64,000 nucleotides of DNA from Culex pipiens pallens (taxonomy: Eukaryota; Arthropoda; Insecta; Diptera; Culicidae). The stretch spans positions 620,001 through 684,000 of the forward strand of contig NC_068938.1 in NCBI RefSeq assembly GCF_016801865.2, written 5' to 3'. Below the pieces are notes generated by a model. The model had not been told where the DNA came from and did not search any database. It saw only the letters and a program-made list of their open reading frames with translations. The position numbers and the translations under genes are program-made. Below, one piece after another: positions 59,311 through 64,000 of this stretch (position 1 is the first letter of the stretch; each line of letters opens with the position of its first letter).

Positions 59311-60830
59311 GTTGCTTCTAAAATAACGCACAGCCTCCTTTGTGCATCACTCAAATCACCGTTCTGTCACATTCAAATGCTGCTACCGGCCCAGCCTATC
59401 CTAGCCCACGTTGCTGCTGATTGTTGTCCCTCCGATGTGCAATCAAAGGCCTCCGGACGAGAATCTGCCATCCCGGCCCAAAAGAACCATCCTTCACCCG
59501 GGGGCCCGCGGCAAACATAAAAAGGACCGCCCGCTCCCATAGGCAATTATAAGTGTTTAAAAATTAATCCTATCAATTCCATTCTTCTGCTCGACGACGA
59601 CGATTTTTCCGATTCCCGATCCAAGTAGCCGAGTCCGCAGCACCACCGGTACTGCAATCAATTCGTTCCACCTTCGCTGGGGAGTCCCACGAGATCCAAG
59701 ATGGCGGTGGTGGTGACGGCAGCACGCGGGGGGAATTTACAAAGGAAGCCGCCGACCATGTGACGTTTCCACCGAGAGAGGTGATTGTCAACTCGGATCG
59801 ATTCTTGTGGCTTCAAGGAAAATCCTCATCGCCCATAGATGACCACGCGGAACCACGCGGACAATGGACAATGAGCGGCGGCCATCGCCGCAGTTGTCCC
59901 TTAAATCGCTCAAATCGCCGCGCGGCAACGTGTGACGTCACGTGGAAAACAAATGATAACAATAATTCAAGCCTTTGTCATGCAATTTCAGCAAAAAAAA
60001 AAAACATAAAAACAAAGTCACGCTCTTTTTACACAGGCGCAGATTTGCCGCCGCTGTCATGGCACCTTCCTTGGAGGGTGGCTTAAAACAAGTGCCGCCG
60101 ACACGGCCTGCTTTGTGACTCGCAAACGCGCGGGAGTGGGAAAAACAACTCCCCAAACATGTGCTCACACAGACAAACGGACCCGTCCCGCGTGTAATAA
60201 TAGCTGCAGCCGCCTAATGGACATGTGTATAGCCATAAAACATTGATACATCATGTTTCCAATTATACACAAAATGGTAAATTATAATAAAAACACACAA
60301 TACAATGCATTCATCATTCAATAATTGAATTGAATTTAATTGAAGTAAATAAAAATCTGCGGCCACCCTCTCACCACCCCCGCATCCAAGAAGGCTGTGG
60401 CCAAACAAAAGATCTCCCGCGCGGAAAAGAGACGAAAAAAAAAACGAATCAAACGATTCTTCCAACCTCCACCGCCGGCCTACTAAGAGACTTCAACAGG
60501 AAGAAGACTTCAAAGGAATCTGCGCCCAGAAGCCGCCCAAATAAAGCCGCCGCCGCCGCGATTGTCCTCTCTCCAACTCTCTGGATTATGGATTCCGGTA
60601 TGCAAAGCGCGTTTGACCCAAGTGTGAGAGTTGTGGAGAGGCTGCTGGCTGCTGGGTGATGGGTGAATTGATATCCTTACTTGATTCTTCTGCCACGTCG
60701 TCGTCGTCACCGGTTTTGGAAAATGGGAGGGAGCGGTCAGGAGCTACGTAGAGGAGTTGGAATAAACTTTGAATCTGGAGTGTTTTTTTAAACCAAGAAA
60801 TTTCCTTTTTTTGTGTTATGTTTTTCAAAC
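59311..60830. other. Unique non-coding stretch
   Basis: GC-richer island with CGA/TCG triplets near 59592 and 60692 and short overlapping frames on both strands. No recognised protein or RNA. Confidence 0.35.
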
Positions 60831-61550
60831 CGCTTTAAATTAGAAATATTAAAAACGCTCGGAAAGCAAAAAAAAAAAAAATGGTTTATTGGACCTTTAT
60901 AACTCTCTACATCTCTTTTATTCTCTATAAAATGCGAATGAATGAATAAAATATTCTGTCAAAAGATGCTTTTTTATGCAAAAATATAGAAAATATGTTT
61001 GGAAAGTACTTTCCAATGTTTTGTTTAACCATTTATGGATGGTCCCTTAACCCTGGATGGTTTACTTTGTTTTTGGATGGTTATCACACAATAAATTTAA
61101 AATATTTTTTTCTTCTAAAGAACACTTTGCAACACTGCAACACTTATGTTAAAAAAATCGTAATGTATTGAAGTTTGCGAAAATTCCATACAAAATGTAT
61201 TCATGCATTGATTAACAGCTTTAAAATTTTTTTATTTTCCCGTTTTCAGGAGGGCATTTGAGCAAGTTATGTCCACCATCTATAATTTACTTTAATAATT
61301 TTTCTTATTTTTATGTCTGATTGTTTTTCACGTTTTCTGCTGTGGAATGATTTCATAATAATTTAAGTAAATAAATGCGTAGAATTGCCAAAAATTTGTG
61401 CATACTTATTTTTACTTAAAAATTTGAAAATGTTAGTAAAATACTCTGCCAACCCCAAAAAACATTTTTTTTAAACTAGTCGCATAGTACAAGCCAAACT
61501 ACCATCCCTATTTTTTAAATTTTAAGGGTTCTTCTTCCAATCTAAAGATC
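60831..61550. other. AT-rich stretch with MITE fragment
   Basis: ATTTATGGATGGTCCCTTA near 61030-61048 is one end of the GGGACC MITE family without a partner. Otherwise AT-rich with no gene. Confidence 0.45.
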
Positions 61551-61551
61551 A

Positions 61552-62376
61552 AAAATAGTTTTTTGCAATTCCGTCCGGTAACTACTTACATTTCCTGTCA
61601 TTCTATAGCGATGAAACAGCCTACATTTTTCTACCAAAACTAATAGATTGGAAAATTAATACCTTTCAATACCAGTGTTGAAAAGTTCAACTTTTCAGCA
61701 CTGGTATCGAAAAGTAACATTTTCATTTTTTTGTTTTGAACAGTTAATTTACTCAACACATGTATGTTTGACATCAAATTCCATTCAAAAAGCGTTTTTC
61801 GGAATTAAAAAAAATGTTGTGAGCAAATCGTTTCAAAACTTGATTTTTACAGCACCCATCGTAATTATCCAACTCAGTAAACCTCGTTAGATAAATGTAC
61901 GACTCAGTAAACCTCGTTGGATAAATGTATGACTCGTGCTGACAAGTTGCAAAAAGAAGATTTTTTCAGCACGTGTCGTACATTTATCCAACGAGGTTCA
62001 CCGAGTTGGATAAATACGACAAGTGCTGAAAAAATCAAGGTTTGCAACGAGTTCCATACAAAATTTTTTGCATTTCTGAAAAACACCCATTGAGTGAAAT
62101 TATAAGTCGAATGTTCATGTATTTTGTCAATAAATCATTTAAATCAAAAAAATGTTGAAAAGTATTACTTTTCAAAACAAGTGCTGAAAAGTTCAACTTT
62201 TCAGCATCCATTTCAGTGCTGAAAAGTAGAGCTTTTCAGCATTTGTTTTGAAATGTGTTTCTATTCAATTCTGTTAATTTTATTAGATAAAAGTAGGCTG
62301 TTTCGTCACGCGAGAATGACAGGAAAAGTAGGAAGTTTCAAGACGGAATTGCAAAAACTACTATTTAATAATAGAT
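61552..62376. mobile_element. Foldback element of the TGCTGAAAAGTT family, copy b
   Basis: Outer ends AAATAGTTTTTTGCAATTCCG and CGGAATTGCAAAAACTACTATTT are inverted, and the arms (about 400 bases each) mirror each other around 61950, less perfectly than in copy c. Each arm holds short palindromes of the GAAAAGTTCAACTTTTC type. Non-coding. Confidence 0.75.
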
Positions 62377-62567
62377 TTTTGTCAAATTTTTATTTGGATT
62401 ATAAAGGGTTGAGGGTTTAATTTCTATGCTTTCTGACTTTTTAAAAATGTGAGAGCTGATTTGAAAATGTTAAAAAAATATTTGAATGCGAATATTCTGA
62501 AAATTACGCATAGGTATCCCTTTTTTATTTTTGTGAATTGCCAAGATTGTCTTCTGAATAAACTATG

Positions 62568-63234
62568 AAATAGTAGTTTATGCAACAAATTGCAAAAAGA
62601 AGATTTTTTCAGCACGTGTTGTACATTTTAAATAAATACGACAAGTGCTGAAAAAATCAAGGTTTGCAACGAGTTCCATACAACATTTTTTGCATTTCTG
62701 AAATACACCCATTGAGTGAAATTATAAGTCGAATGTTCATGTATTTTGTCAATAAATCGTTCAAATCAAAAAAATGTTGAAAAGTAGTTCTTTTCAAAAC
62801 TAGTGCTGATGCCATTCGATTCTGTTATTTTTATTAGATAAAAGTAGGCTGTTTCGTCACGACGAAATAGCCTACTTTTCTGTACCAAAAATAACAGAAT
62901 CGAATAGCAACACTTTTCAAAATAAATGCTGAAAAGTTCTACTTTTCAGCACTCAAATGGGTGCTGAAAAGTTGAACTTTTCAGCACTTGTTTTGAAAAG
63001 TAACTCTTTTCAACATTTTTTCGATTTATTGACAAAATACATGAAAATTTGACATGAAATTTCACTCAGTGTGTGTTTTTTGGAATTGTAAAAAATGTTG
63101 TATGGAACTCGTTGCAAAACTTGATTTTTTCAGCACTCTTTGTATTTATCCAACTCGGTGAACCTCGTTGGATAAATGTACGACTCGTGCTGAAAAAATC
63201 CTCTTTTTGCAACTTGTTGCATAAACTACTATTT
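62568..63234. mobile_element. Foldback element of the TGCTGAAAAGTT family, copy c
   Basis: A 667-bp near-perfect palindrome: ends AAATAGTAGTTTATGCAAC and GTTGCATAAACTACTATTT, centre near 62862 where TTTCGTCAC meets GACGAAA with almost no spacer. Open frames on its arms are shadows. Separated from copy b by about 190 bases. Confidence 0.85.
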
Positions 63235-64000
63235 CAGCTTTTCGAAAAATATTTTCAAAACCTGTCATACATCGATATTTTGGAATTTCAAAACAGTTTC
63301 TAACAATAAAATGGCGATTTAAAAATATTTTTTGAAAGATTTTTATTTTGTCAAAAAATACTCAACTGAACAAAATAATTATTTTCTGTATCATCCAAAA
63401 ATCCAACAAAGATGTCATGATCTCAAAAATTGCCATCGTTGGTAAATATGAAAAAATATATTAAAATACATATAAATGTTTTTTTTTTTTCAATTTTACT
63501 GTTGAGCATGAGCATGAGAGACCACCCATGGTTGCCCCTCCGTTGCTGAACAGAACCGTAATATCCTTTCAGCACTACTGATTATATGCTTCGACGATCT
63601 AGTGGTGATTCCCTTATCAACAGCATGTATGAATGCGCTGAAAAGATAAAACACCATGATTGCTAAAACTAGATCAGTTGCGAATAGGTAACAGTCATTG
63701 GCCACCAACGGCGCCCGCCATGTCAGTTTGTAGATCTCGATTTTAAGGGACGGGAATGTTAGTTAGCGCAGGTTGCTACTAGGGCAGCTGATTTACTCTG
63801 TGCTTACACCCCACAAGCGCCAGGAACCTGAAAATTTGTTAGTAGGATAGGGTATTTGGTCAGGATTCATCATAGAAGATGATGATGCGACCCAAAATCA
63901 TAGTGTTTGTTGAAAGGTATTATGTTTTAATCTCAAGGCAAGCAATCGGATGCTGCGGATGAGACATTTCCCGTTTATCGGCTGTTAACTTTTAATTGAA
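63235..64000. other. AT-rich then balanced stretch, possible dispersed repeat
   Basis: From 63500 composition becomes balanced (GAGCATGAGCATGAGAGACC onward). The style suggests a high-copy repeat running out of the window, but I cannot name it, and no coding frame with motifs is present. Confidence 0.3.

Overview
The window looks like repeat-dense, AT-rich insect DNA, most probably from a mosquito and best fitting Culex. This rests on recognising family types (a Juan-like Jockey LINE, a two-tRNA-unit SINE, short MITEs with poly-G loops, and a CR1/T1-type tail), not on any search. I find no bacterial or plasmid features. No host protein-coding exon can be supported. The only convincing proteins are ORF1 and ORF2 of one LINE at 39.2-43.7 kb.

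Layout. 0-10.5 kb: mostly unique non-coding DNA with a 1.55 kb inverted-repeat element (6.55-8.10 kb). 10.5-12.8 kb: two abutting 9-bp satellites in opposite orientation. 12.8-20 kb: unique DNA, a 5'-truncated LINE end (14.0 kb), a TTA-flanked MITE (15.25 kb), a hAT-like element with 8-bp duplications (15.79 kb), and a GAGA-rich island (17.2-18.5 kb). 20.05-24.21 kb: a nested hAT-like complex. 24.2-30.3 kb: unique DNA, a 10-bp satellite of 117 in-register units (27.3-28.5 kb), an 8-bp satellite and MITEs. 30.4-33.5 kb: a 1.6 kb palindromic element and other dispersed repeats. 34-36 kb: unique DNA. 36.0-37.3 kb: a candidate LTR and a 424-bp inverted repeat. 38.8-43.8 kb: a tRNA-derived SINE split by a full-length LINE. 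44.6-46.1 kb: a second GAGA-rich island. 46.4-48.6 kb and 51.66-55.18 kb: two more nested hAT-like complexes. 55.2-61.5 kb: mostly unique DNA with one Tigger/pogo-like MITE. 61.5-63.2 kb: two neighbouring foldback elements.

How the parts relate. The main story is transposons inserted into transposons. Direct reading of flanks gives at least seven exact 8-bp target-site duplications plus several slightly diverged ones. Related copies inside the window provide empty sites for three insertions. A recurring family (called family X here; ends TAGGGCGTCC and GGACGCACTA, with CCCGGG/GAATTCCCGG motifs near both ends) occurs four times and hosts most of the nested elements. The LINE sits inside the tRNA-like head of a SINE, and both the LINE and the SINE keep their own target-site duplications, so the order of events can be read.
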